From IMG/VR virus record IMGVR_UViG_3300032293_001439, positions 1 through 64,000 of that record: a stretch of 64,000 bases of DNA. One strand, 5' to 3'. This document shows, piece after piece, positions 26,309-33,851 of this stretch. The DNA is from a virus. Both the position numbers and the translations under genes were made by a program. Within the stretch, counting starts at the first letter, position 1. The number at the start of each line of letters is the position of its first letter. The notes beneath the pieces were generated by a model that was not told the DNA's origin, made no database searches, and was given only the letters and a program-made list of their open reading frames with translations.

Positions 26309-27303
26309 TGTTACTGATTACATTTGGAACTCGACCAGAATGGATCAAGATTAAGCCAATTCTTGACAAGATACAAGGAAGAATCCCATATAGATTGGTA
26401 TGTACCGGTCAGCACAGTAACTTGCTAGACAAGTCCATAAATGATTATCAAGTACAGTTTATGTCTATCGAAAATGGTAAGAATAGATTAGATTCTATTG
26501 TAGTTTCTATACTAGAACATTGTGACGATATCTTCAAAGATATTAAATATACAATGGTGCAGGGAGATACAACGTCTGCGTTTGCTATAGCTTTAGCATC
26601 ATTTCATAGAAAAATACCAGTAATACATTTAGAGGCTGGCTTAAGATCGTGGGATATAAACAATCCATATCCAGAAGAATTCAACAGGTGTGCTATAAGC
26701 AATCTAACATCTATTCATCTATGTCCAACAGAAGAAAATAAGTACAATATAAGAATGAATGACGGTGAGAAGTATGTTGTTGGGAACACAGTTTTGGACT
26801 CTTTGGTAGACAAAATTCCAACATTAGAAAATTTTATTCTTGTTACTTTGCATAGAAGAGAAAATATAGAAGATATCTTTTCATGGTTCCATGCTATAGA
26901 ACAATTAGCACAAGAAAATCCACACCTTGAGTTTATTTTTCCTATGCATCCAAATCCAGAAATACAAAAATACAGAGATATCTTTAGAACCGTTAAGGTA
27001 ATAGAACCGCTATCTCATGAAGAATGTATCGATTATTTGGCTAGATGTTCTATGGTGATAACGGATAGTGGTGGCATACAAGAAGAATCTGCGTTCTTAA
27101 AAAAGCACTGCATAGTCTGTAGACAAACGACAGAAAGAACAGAGGGCGAACTTATTTTCTCGCAATTATGCCCATCTCCAGATCGCTTGAAAGAACTATT
27201 TAATAAGACAAAAATTGAACTTGTTGATTACGCTTGTCCGTATGGCGATGGAACAGCAAGCGATAAAATATTAACAATTTTGGAGCAATTATGCTATCAA
27301 TAA
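26308..27303 (+). CDS. wecB: UDP-N-acetylglucosamine 2-epimerase (non-hydrolysing)
   Basis: This enzyme interconverts UDP-GlcNAc and UDP-ManNAc, a precursor for ManNAc- or ManNAcA-containing glycans. Hallmarks are TFGTRPEWIKIKP, TGQHSNLL, MVQGDTTSAFA, VIHLEAGLRSWDINNPYPEE, VGNTVLDSL, VTLHRRENI, FPMHPNP, ITDSGGIQEE and RQTTERTEG, plus the C-terminal YGDGTASDKI. All are intact, so activity is likely. At 331 residues it is slightly shorter than the usual 370. It is the island's clearest indication of the sugar involved. Confidence 0.93.
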   Translation: MLLITFGTRPEWIKIKPILDKIQGRIPYRLVCTGQHSNLLDKSINDYQVQFMSIENGKNRLDSIVVSILEHCDDIFKDIKYTMVQGDTTSAFAIALASFHRKIPVIHLEAGLRSWDINNPYPEEFNRCAISNLTSIHLCPTEENKYNIRMNDGEKYVVGNTVLDSLVDKIPTLENFILVTLHRRENIEDIFSWFHAIEQLAQENPHLEFIFPMHPNPEIQKYRDIFRTVKVIEPLSHEECIDYLARCSMVITDSGGIQEESAFLKKHCIVCRQTTERTEGELIFSQLCPSPDRLKELFNKTKIELVDYACPYGDGTASDKILTILEQLCYQ

Positions 27304-27899
27304 ATAAATACAATCTTGGAAACTATGTTGTTCCAGAGGATTCTTATGGTGGAATATGCGTTGATATAGGGTGCAATGTTGGTAGCTTTGTATCAAAGTA
27401 TGTGCATAGTTTTTCAAAAATATTGTATTACGAACCTATAAAAGCCTGTTTTGATATATGTAATGAGCTTTTTAGCGAATACTCCCACGTAAAAGGATTT
27501 AATAATGCGGTATGGTCAAAATCAAATGAAGTGGTTAATATATTGACACATGTAAATAATGATAGCGGCTCGTCGGCTATAGAGTCTGATATATTAAATA
27601 ATGAGTGGGCAAAAAGAGAGATAATACACGAAGTACAAACAGTTTGCTTGGAAGATATTTTAAGTATAGCTGGGGGAGAAATAGCTTATTGTAAAAGCGA
27701 TTGCGAAACTAGTGAATATCATATCTTTTTGAATAAAAATATAAGAGATATAAAGTACATAGGAATGGAAATTCACTGGCAAATGGGTGAAGACAAACAA
27801 AGAGAATTAATGTTACATATATTAAAAACACATGATATTATATATGGTGATGTAGGATATACAAACTATAATAGAGAAATATTGTTTAAAAGGAGATGA
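27291..27899 (+). CDS. FkbM-type SAM-dependent methyltransferase
   Basis: This 202-residue class I methyltransferase has motif I CVDIGCNVGSF (23-33), motif II LYYEPI, the FkbM-type segment NNAVWSKSNEVVNI, and CLEDILSIAGGEIAYCKSDC, where the usual DVEG is replaced by DCET. FkbM relatives O-methylate sugars and other small molecules. In this context a sugar hydroxyl is the likely target, by inference. It overlaps the epimerase gene by 13 bp. Confidence 0.83.
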   Translation: MLSINKYNLGNYVVPEDSYGGICVDIGCNVGSFVSKYVHSFSKILYYEPIKACFDICNELFSEYSHVKGFNNAVWSKSNEVVNILTHVNNDSGSSAIESDILNNEWAKREIIHEVQTVCLEDILSIAGGEIAYCKSDCETSEYHIFLNKNIRDIKYIGMEIHWQMGEDKQRELMLHILKTHDIIYGDVGYTNYNREILFKRR

Positions 27900-27901
27900 T
27901 C

Positions 27902-28624
27902 GTGGCTAAGTCTTTCAAAAAAGATATCAAGATCTTCAAAGATAAAATAGAAAAAAACGAACACTTTAGTTTTTCTAAGTACGCTGATGGCGAGTGGGCC
28001 GTTATGCAAAATCACAAAATAGACAACAAAGAGTTCTGGTTTGATCCAGAAAATGAGTTGGACGCTATCAAAAGAAACAAGCTGATAGAGTCTTTCAAGT
28101 ATAAAAATGACAGGTACTATGTTGGCATATCTTGTCCATGTTGTCAAGGAATGGAAACTTTTAAAGCAATGAAAGAATTCAGTGAGCAAGATGATAATAA
28201 ATTAACATGGGCAAATTTGTGGGTAAATGGTAACTACAAATACTATGTTAAAAACATACTACCACTATTTTCGGATCGCAAGATTGTACTATTTTGTAAT
28301 AAAAATGGAGAAGTAGAAAACTTACCATTTAAACCATTTGCAACAATAAGAGTTTCTAATAATGCTTGGCAATATGATTGGTCAACAATAGAAGAAGCCA
28401 AGTGGCTTATACGAACTTGTGACTTGAGAAATATGGTTTTCTTGTTTTGTTGTGGGCCTTTTGGCAACATTCTATGCCATGAGCTAACTGAATATGAACC
28501 AAATAACACATATCTAGACATTGGATCGACTTTGAATCCATATCTTAAGTCAGCCGGATTTGAAAGATTTTACTACATGGGAGATAATGTGTTTTCTAAA
28601 ATGGAGTGTGTATGGGGAGACTAA
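27902..28624 (+). CDS. GT-D-type glycosyltransferase (DUF1792-like)
   Basis: This 240-residue protein resembles the GT-D glycosyltransferase fold. The metal-site motif is FSFSKYADGEWAVM (D29-G-E31, the DxE pattern). The C-terminal strand region VFLFCCGPFGNILCHELTEY, then YLDIGS, matches the family's GPxxxxLxxxL...D.G pattern. The start is a GTG at 27902, with AGGAG at 27891-27895 six bases upstream. The in-frame ATG at 27896 lies too close to that site. The donor sugar is unknown. Confidence 0.75.
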   Translation: MAKSFKKDIKIFKDKIEKNEHFSFSKYADGEWAVMQNHKIDNKEFWFDPENELDAIKRNKLIESFKYKNDRYYVGISCPCCQGMETFKAMKEFSEQDDNKLTWANLWVNGNYKYYVKNILPLFSDRKIVLFCNKNGEVENLPFKPFATIRVSNNAWQYDWSTIEEAKWLIRTCDLRNMVFLFCCGPFGNILCHELTEYEPNNTYLDIGSTLNPYLKSAGFERFYYMGDNVFSKMECVWGD

Positions 28625-29295
28625 GCCTACCAGACGTAACTCTGGTTTCTGTTTGTGGAAACGCAAAATTTCTTGTTGGCATCATAAGAGCAGCAAGATA
28701 TTGTATGAAAAATATTGACTTTGGTAAGGTAAAAATCCTATCAAATGTTGATGTCAAGCTTGATGATATAGAAGTAATAAAAATTCCATCATTAAATCAA
28801 GAACAGTACTGTACATTTTGCTTGTACGAACTTCCAAGGTATGTGGACACCGAATATTGTTTGACATTCCAAGGTGATGGATTTGTAATTAATCACGATT
28901 TATGGAATAATGAATTTTTAAAGTATGACTATATTGGTGCGCCTTGGATATTTGAAGTAGTTAATAATGTGGGCAATGGAGGATTTTCACTAAGAAGTAA
29001 AAAATTTTTGTGTTCGGCTAAGACACTTGAGTATAATAGTAGGATACAATTTCAGCCACACATACCAGCTGGTGATCTTGTAACACCAGAGGATTGGTTT
29101 ACTTGTTGTTATTCATATAAAGAAATGATCGGAATGGGTGTAAAGTTTCCAGAACTATCTTTAGCATATCAATTTGCAGTAGAGCATCCATCACCAATAA
29201 AAAATTATGATAGATTTGATATAAACACATATGGATCTTTTGGGTTTCATGGAAATTTTAATAAGGCAGCGATGAATTTATTGGAGAAACAATGA
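28612..29295 (+). CDS. DUF5672-family glycan-associated protein
   Basis: This protein of about 227 residues has clear DUF5672 hallmarks: EYCLTFQGDGFVINHDLWNN, then FLKYDYIGAPWIF, then NNVGNGGFSLRSKKFL. The QGDGF motif resembles a GT-A DxD site, and members usually lie in polysaccharide loci, so a glycosyltransferase role is likely. I start at the ATG at 28612, with GGAG at 28603-28606. The GTG at 28606 overlaps that ribosome site. Confidence 0.85.
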   Translation: MGRLSLPDVTLVSVCGNAKFLVGIIRAARYCMKNIDFGKVKILSNVDVKLDDIEVIKIPSLNQEQYCTFCLYELPRYVDTEYCLTFQGDGFVINHDLWNNEFLKYDYIGAPWIFEVVNNVGNGGFSLRSKKFLCSAKTLEYNSRIQFQPHIPAGDLVTPEDWFTCCYSYKEMIGMGVKFPELSLAYQFAVEHPSPIKNYDRFDINTYGSFGFHGNFNKAAMNLLEKQ

Positions 29296-29933
29296 ATAAG
29301 TACTCATATGATACAGAAGAGTTTGACTTTGTTAGCATAGTTAAAAGCGCGTTTAATATAGAAGATTTATCGTTAGTTCATACTATATTAGATAAGCAGC
29401 TAGAAATGCCAACAGATCCAAGTCAAGATCAGCAAACAACTTTTCATAAAATTTTCTATAAAGTATACGAGGAAGAACCCTCAGAATTTTTAGAATTATA
29501 CAAACAATTTGTTGCTCATATAGCAAATAATTATTTTTCGGGACTTAAAATTATATATCAAACTAAGCCCACATTTAGGGTTCAAGCACCAAATAATATA
29601 GCGGTCGCTAAATGGCACAAAGACAAAGCATATAACCACTCTTCTAACGAAATAAATATATTCTTGCCTTTAACACGGGCTTTTGATACAAATACAATAT
29701 GGGCCGAAAGCGAAGAAGACAAGGGTGATTACTCACCTATGAACGCAGAGATTGGTGAGTTTTACATATGGAATGGTGCTAATCTTTATCATGGTAATAA
29801 GCAAAATGAAACAGGATTAAGCAGGGTTAGCGTTGACTTTAGAGTAATATTTGAAGATAAGTTTGATTACGAGGGAACAAGCGTAACAACAAAAGTTCCA
29901 ATGAAACTTGGTCATTATTGGTCGAAACTATGA
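29292..29933 (+). CDS. 2-oxoglutarate/Fe(II)-dependent oxygenase-like protein (StrG-like)
   Basis: This 213-residue protein has a double-stranded beta-helix oxygenase pattern. The iron site is H109-x-D111 (AVAKWHKDKAY) with distal H167 (GANLYHGNKQNE), and R178 (SRVSVDFRV) would bind 2-oxoglutarate. The segment NEINIFLPLTRAFDTNTIWA matches streptomycin-pathway StrG-type enzymes. The facial triad is complete, so it may hydroxylate or otherwise oxidise a sugar or virion residue. Its substrate is unknown. It lies between glycosyltransferase-like genes with ATGA overlaps. Confidence 0.75.
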   Translation: MNKYSYDTEEFDFVSIVKSAFNIEDLSLVHTILDKQLEMPTDPSQDQQTTFHKIFYKVYEEEPSEFLELYKQFVAHIANNYFSGLKIIYQTKPTFRVQAPNNIAVAKWHKDKAYNHSSNEINIFLPLTRAFDTNTIWAESEEDKGDYSPMNAEIGEFYIWNGANLYHGNKQNETGLSRVSVDFRVIFEDKFDYEGTSVTTKVPMKLGHYWSKL

Positions 29934-30670
29934 TGAACTCCAATCTTGTATCCGCCCATATGTTCCTATATTATGGAGAAACGGGCGAGTATGTTTTAGA
30001 TACAGTGTCTAAGTTTTACAATGGTTCATTATATCTATCTCTAGTAGAGAATAATTCAAATAATGACTTTTTTCTAAATATTGCAAAAGAAAAATTTGAA
30101 GATATCCGCGTCGTATATGTAAGCAATTGTGGTACTGATCAGTACGGTTTTTACAATAGCTTTAAACATGATTTTGAGAAAACCCCGTGGATTTTTTATT
30201 GTCATGACAAACACCCCAACAAGCGTGGATGGTTACAGCAAATGCTTTCAGTCTATAAGGATGTGAGCGAGGATATACTTACCCAACATAATAATGGCAT
30301 CATTAGTTCTGAAAAATATAAAAGACAACAGCCCTCATTTGAAGAGTTGCTATCCACTTATGCATCCTATTCATATGAATATAGAAAAGAAATTGTTCAA
30401 AGTATGCACACGTTGATATGGTTGCACGAATTAGAGAAAATATTGTTATCAAAATACGACATTGGAAACAAAGATTTTAAATGTCCTACATTTTCTGCTG
30501 GCAACACATTTTTAATTAGAAGAGATGTAGTAGAAAAGTCTCATGGATGTGTATATGAGAAATTTTTTAATCATGGCATATATAGAACAGATGGGGAAGT
30601 AGAACACGGATTAGAAAGATTTTACTTTTATGTTTCCCAATGTTTAGGTTACGAAAACATTTATATATAA
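29930..30670 (+). CDS. Glycosyltransferase-like protein (rhamnan-synthesis-type features)
   Basis: This protein of about 246 residues has features of capsular or rhamnan-type transferase families: AHMFLYYGETGEYVLDTVSK, IFYCHDKHPNKRGWLQQML, and FSAGNTFLIRRDVVEKSHG, similar to the AGTMFW-type motif near the active site. It is shorter than classical RgpF-like proteins. ATGs at 29930 and 29933 are possible starts; the first overlaps the previous stop as ATGA. The assignment is by motif and context and is moderate. Confidence 0.65.
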   Translation: MMNSNLVSAHMFLYYGETGEYVLDTVSKFYNGSLYLSLVENNSNNDFFLNIAKEKFEDIRVVYVSNCGTDQYGFYNSFKHDFEKTPWIFYCHDKHPNKRGWLQQMLSVYKDVSEDILTQHNNGIISSEKYKRQQPSFEELLSTYASYSYEYRKEIVQSMHTLIWLHELEKILLSKYDIGNKDFKCPTFSAGNTFLIRRDVVEKSHGCVYEKFFNHGIYRTDGEVEHGLERFYFYVSQCLGYENIYI

Positions 30671-30675
30671 GGATT

Positions 30676-31116
30676 ATGAATATGAATCTGGGTATCTATA
30701 TCAATAATTTAGCTGACACTCAACAGCTAAAAGCTATTAGCGATACGGTCAATGAGTGTGTGAATAAAAAATTAATCGATGATTGTAGCATATTTTTTGA
30801 CAACATCGCTTTCAATCCATTCAAAATACAGTGTGGTATTTTTAATTCTACTGATATATGGAATTTCAGTGGTAAACTAATTACAACATCTTTTCAGTCA
30901 ACAATAAGCGCACTGAAAATAGTAAATAATATAGAAATCTACTATTACTATGGCTGGGAAAATAAAGTAAATACTTTGTCGCTTATGAGTCTTTTATCCC
31001 AAGGCGTAATCCCAGTAGCCAAAACAGAAACTAACCAATTAGACATGCACAGAAAAACTGGCGTTAAACCAGAACTATGTGTTGATTTTATGTCGATAGT
31101 AAACAAAATAAGGTGA
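30676..31116 (+). CDS. Unknown small protein at the end of the glycan island
   Basis: This 146-residue protein begins MNMNLGIYINNLADTQQLKA, which resembles the first strand-helix of a GT-B N-terminal domain. It has LSLMSLLSQGVIPVAKTETN late, reminiscent of the donor-side xEAMxxGxPV region. It is far too short for a full GT-B enzyme and may be a small stand-alone domain. AAGGA lies just upstream of the ATG at 30676; a second ATG is at 30682. Confidence 0.6.
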   Translation: MNMNLGIYINNLADTQQLKAISDTVNECVNKKLIDDCSIFFDNIAFNPFKIQCGIFNSTDIWNFSGKLITTSFQSTISALKIVNNIEIYYYYGWENKVNTLSLMSLLSQGVIPVAKTETNQLDMHRKTGVKPELCVDFMSIVNKIR

Positions 31117-31119
31117 TAC

Positions 31120-31887
31120 ATGGATACTAAAAAGATTGTTGATATGTACACTAATCAAAATAAAAGTACATACGAGATAGCTGAACACTTTGAGACATAT
31201 CCGAACAAAATTAGACGCGTTTTAATTAAAAATGGAGTCGAGCTAAAAGACAAAAGCGAAGCACAGAAAAATGCTATAGAGCATGGAAAGGCTATTCATC
31301 CAACTAAGGGCAAGGTTAGGTCACAAGAAGAAAAAATAAAGATTAGTTCTGGTATAAAGAAATACTGGTCAGATATGGATGATAAAACATATAAAGAGAA
31401 AGTAGAGAAGTCAAAGAAGCGGTGGCAATTGATGAGCGAACAAGAAAAAACACTTATGCTAGAATCTGCCATAAAAGCAATACAGGTGGCTGGTAAAGAA
31501 GGGTCAAAACTAGAAAGATTTCTTTATGAAGAGATTGTGAATGGCGGTTATCCCGTAGAATTTCATAAAAAATATCTTATTCAAAATGAGTACTTGGAAA
31601 TCGACATGTACATACCCAGCCTCAAGACTATAATAGAGGTAGACGGTCCATCGCACTTCTTACCGATATGGGGAGAAGAAAAGCTAAGAAAACAAATCAA
31701 GGCCGATGTAAATAAAACTGGATTAATTCTTAGTAAAGGCTACATAATTATTAGGATCAAAAATTTGGCTGATTCTGTTTGTTTAGCAGACAGAGAAAAA
31801 TTGAGGCTTGACATCCTAGATCGTTTGAGTATAATCGAAAAATCGTTTCCACCAAAGTCAGAAAGGTACATTGAGATAGAGATATGA
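31120..31887 (+). CDS. Homing-type endonuclease: HTH, NUMOD-like and Vsr/EDxHD-like nuclease
   Basis: This 255-residue free-standing endonuclease has an N-terminal HTH (IVDMYTNQNKSTYEIAEHFE, residues 6-40). A NUMOD3-like DNA-binding stretch follows (HPTKGKVRSQEEKIKISSGI, about 60-100). The C-terminal restriction-fold nuclease has YLEIDMYIPSLKTIIEVDGP, then SHF (D162, E173, D175, H179). This order resembles I-Bth0305I-type homing endonucleases. No intron is visible around it. It probably targets a neighbouring or allelic phage locus. Confidence 0.8.
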   Translation: MDTKKIVDMYTNQNKSTYEIAEHFETYPNKIRRVLIKNGVELKDKSEAQKNAIEHGKAIHPTKGKVRSQEEKIKISSGIKKYWSDMDDKTYKEKVEKSKKRWQLMSEQEKTLMLESAIKAIQVAGKEGSKLERFLYEEIVNGGYPVEFHKKYLIQNEYLEIDMYIPSLKTIIEVDGPSHFLPIWGEEKLRKQIKADVNKTGLILSKGYIIIRIKNLADSVCLADREKLRLDILDRLSIIEKSFPPKSERYIEIEI

Positions 31888-32654
31888 AAACCTATGTAGA
31901 AGAAGTTAATGGCTTGTTTGATGAAGTTGAATTAGCTACTCCAAGCAATACAAACACAAAGACCAAGGACGTTATTCAATCAGATATTCCATCTATGCTA
32001 TCAGCAGAATGGCATGATTATGCTATGGGGCTGTTTCATGAGTCGGAGATGATTGATGGTCATCCTCTGGTTGCTGGTTTGAGGCGTGTAGCAGAGGTTG
32101 TGCTGGGTCCAATTGTTTTTAGTGGACCAACACAGGTCTTTCCGGTACAGCGAGAAGATCATCATGGTCGTGCAACCGTAGTATTTACAGTAGAGTTTGC
32201 TAATGGTATGAGATACGCAGAGGTTGCAGATTCTTGGGAGGGCAATACCGATGATATGTTTTGTGCGTTTGCTGTTGCGATAGCAAGCACAAGAGCAGAG
32301 GCCAGAGCGTTACGCAAGGCACTTAAGATTAAGGGTGTTGCAGCAGAAGAGTTGACCAAGAAGGATACTGCTAAGATTGTTCGTGATATTTCTACTACTA
32401 AGTCAGCTAGCGAAGGTGAGTATGACGATCAAAGTAGAATGAGTGACGCTCAGTACAATTTTATTGATGTTAAGTGCAAGCAACTTAATGTCAATGGAAA
32501 GAAGCTATTTGCAGAGTTTAAGGTAGATAGTGGACGTAAGGTATCAAAGAAAGTTGCTAGTGATATTATTGATAGGCTCAATGATTATCAACGCGACAAG
32601 AGTTCTATTCCAGAAGATTTATTAGGCTATCAACAGGAGTGGCGTGACCAATGA
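31884..32654 (+). CDS. Possible Rad52/Erf-type single-strand annealing protein
   Basis: This is a 256-residue soluble protein. The conserved-looking core (about 38-160) contains SAEWHDYAMGLFHESEMIDG, then VAGLRRVAEVVLG, MRYAEVADSWEGNTDDMFCA, and AIASTRAEARALRKALKIKG. That last helix resembles the (A/E)xSxAxGRALxxxG helix of Erf/Rad52-like annealing proteins. The C-terminal part (192-250) is a separate small helical domain. Codon use is somewhat richer in G than in neighbours. The annealing role is a motif- and context-based inference. Confidence 0.55.
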   Translation: MKTYVEEVNGLFDEVELATPSNTNTKTKDVIQSDIPSMLSAEWHDYAMGLFHESEMIDGHPLVAGLRRVAEVVLGPIVFSGPTQVFPVQREDHHGRATVVFTVEFANGMRYAEVADSWEGNTDDMFCAFAVAIASTRAEARALRKALKIKGVAAEELTKKDTAKIVRDISTTKSASEGEYDDQSRMSDAQYNFIDVKCKQLNVNGKKLFAEFKVDSGRKVSKKVASDIIDRLNDYQRDKSSIPEDLLGYQQEWRDQ

Positions 32655-32986
32655 AGATTACATATACTACAAAGAACGGCAGAATTAAGGTAGAAATTGA
32701 TGGAGAATCACAAAAGGATCTTTTTGAATCACTAAGCAAGTTTCAAGAAGTATTTGACGAGTCTGTATGCGGAAAGTGCGGCTCTGAAAATCTAAGATTC
32801 GTAGTAAGAAATGTTGATGATAATCAATATTATGAACTACGCTGTTTAGATTGTGGTGCTAGACTAGCGTTTGGCGTTAACAAAAAGGGCGGCGGTTTAT
32901 TTCCAAAGCGAAAGGACAACGATGGAAAGTGGCTTCCAGATAACGGCTGGGTAAAGTGGAATCCCAAGAGCGAGCAAGCGGAATGA
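32651..32986 (+). CDS. Zinc-ribbon protein paired with the putative annealing protein
   Basis: This 111-residue protein has a C-x2-C...C-x2-C zinc ribbon in ESVCGKCGSENLRFVVRN and ELRCLDCGARLAFGVNKKGG. A tail rich in Gly, Lys and Trp follows (GKWLPDNGWVKWNP). It starts in the stop of the previous gene (ATGA), which suggests stoichiometric co-expression. It may bind DNA or the annealing protein. The family is not named here. Confidence 0.72.
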   Translation: MKITYTTKNGRIKVEIDGESQKDLFESLSKFQEVFDESVCGKCGSENLRFVVRNVDDNQYYELRCLDCGARLAFGVNKKGGGLFPKRKDNDGKWLPDNGWVKWNPKSEQAE

Positions 32987-33039
32987 AGTATCTGTTGTTA
33001 TTTGCAATAATCTATATTCAAAATAGATTTATCGCTTAG
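32983..33039 (+). CDS. Possible 18-residue hydrophobic micropeptide
   Basis: An ATG overlaps the stop of the zinc-ribbon gene (ATGA, 32983-32986) and opens a frame for MKYLLLFAIIYIQNRFIA, ending at TAG. It could form a single membrane-inserting segment. ATGA coupling is the rule in this arm, which makes translation plausible, but so short an ORF could be chance. It is the last open frame before the terminator. Confidence 0.3.
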   Translation: MKYLLLFAIIYIQNRFIA

Positions 33040-33052
33040 AAGTAAAGAAAAA

Positions 33053-33075
33053 GGGGGTAGCCAAAAACTACCCCC
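33053..33075. terminator. Bidirectional intrinsic terminator between convergent arms
   Basis: A perfect 8-bp stem, GGGGGTAG/CTACCCCC, encloses a 7-nt loop. It has a T-rich run downstream on the + strand (33081-33085) and an A-rich run upstream (33044-33052), which gives a U-tract for transcripts on the - strand. It lies in the only gap where the two transcription directions meet. Confidence 0.88.
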
Positions 33076-33086
33076 GAATCTTTTTA

Positions 33087-33806
33087 TTATAGATACTCTA
33101 CGCTAAAATATAAGCCGTATTGAGTTTTACTACCAACGGTGACAGGCTCTGAGCTAAGAGCCACGTACCAATCATGTCTGGTAGCTTCATGCAAACTACC
33201 ATTCTGAGAAGAATATCCAAGAGCGGGATTTGTATCTTGAACATTGGTATTTAGACCACTCATGCCGGGAGAGGCTGTAAAAGTCATATCGGTCATTGCG
33301 TCTAGTGAATCAAATTCATACCAGCTATTTGCTTCTCTGCCTCTATGGCTTAAATTGGAGACTGATTGAAGACTTGATGGATGTCTGCCCTCATAAACAT
33401 AAGTAACAACACCGCTAGCATGGTTGATTATGTTATTTCTGTCAAATATACGTAATTTGCAGTTCTGAACTCTTACGGCTTCGCTATGTGTAAATCTTAT
33501 ATTAAGTGGGCATAGGTAGTTTGGTAATCTGTCTAAATTGACCGAACTAGCCCCGTTTATGCTAACTGTTCCAGCGGTCACAGAATTTCCACTGGTCATC
33601 ATTGTGGTATTATTTAGTTGAGATCCTTGATTAACACCCAATGAGTCTGTAACGAACGTTGTGGACTGTCTAGTGCCGATTGGTACAGAAACACCAAAAT
33701 TACTGCCATAAAAACCAACGCCAGAGCCAGCAGCATGGTTTATTAACTGGCCGTTTGAGCCAGCGCCCTGACCATTAATATTAGCAAAAAACGTAATTTC
33801 AGCCAT
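33087..33806 (-). CDS. Virion structural protein (239 aa)
   Basis: This Gly/Ser/Asn-rich protein has repeated short beta-strand-like stretches (GVGFYGSNFGVSVPIGTRQS, LPNYLCPLNIRFTHS, VQNCKLRIFDRNNI) and ends DWYVALSSEPVTVGSKTQYG. This composition and ending are typical of phage tail or fibre-associated proteins, and I recognise similar sequences from environmental phages. It has no signal peptide. AAAAGGAG lies six bases upstream of its ATG. It is the last gene of the right-arm operon, with a 45-nt gap upstream. Confidence 0.72.
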   Translation of the reverse strand: MAEITFFANINGQGAGSNGQLINHAAGSGVGFYGSNFGVSVPIGTRQSTTFVTDSLGVNQGSQLNNTTMMTSGNSVTAGTVSINGASSVNLDRLPNYLCPLNIRFTHSEAVRVQNCKLRIFDRNNIINHASGVVTYVYEGRHPSSLQSVSNLSHRGREANSWYEFDSLDAMTDMTFTASPGMSGLNTNVQDTNPALGYSSQNGSLHEATRHDWYVALSSEPVTVGSKTQYGLYFSVEYL

Positions 33807-33832
33807 AAAAATCTCCTTTTAAAACACTGTTA

Positions 33833-33847
33833 CATAGTAATATACAC
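33833..33847 (-). promoter_or_regulatory. Short AT-rich element resembling the one upstream of the 2436 gene
   Basis: Read on the - strand, the gap before the 239-aa virion gene contains GTGTATATTACTATG. Twelve of its 15 positions match GTGTATAATAGTATA at 2392-2406. Both lie in rare intergenic gaps upstream of a gene. This could be a phage-specific promoter motif, but two AT-rich copies are weak evidence. Confidence 0.22.
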
Positions 33848-33851
33848 GAAA

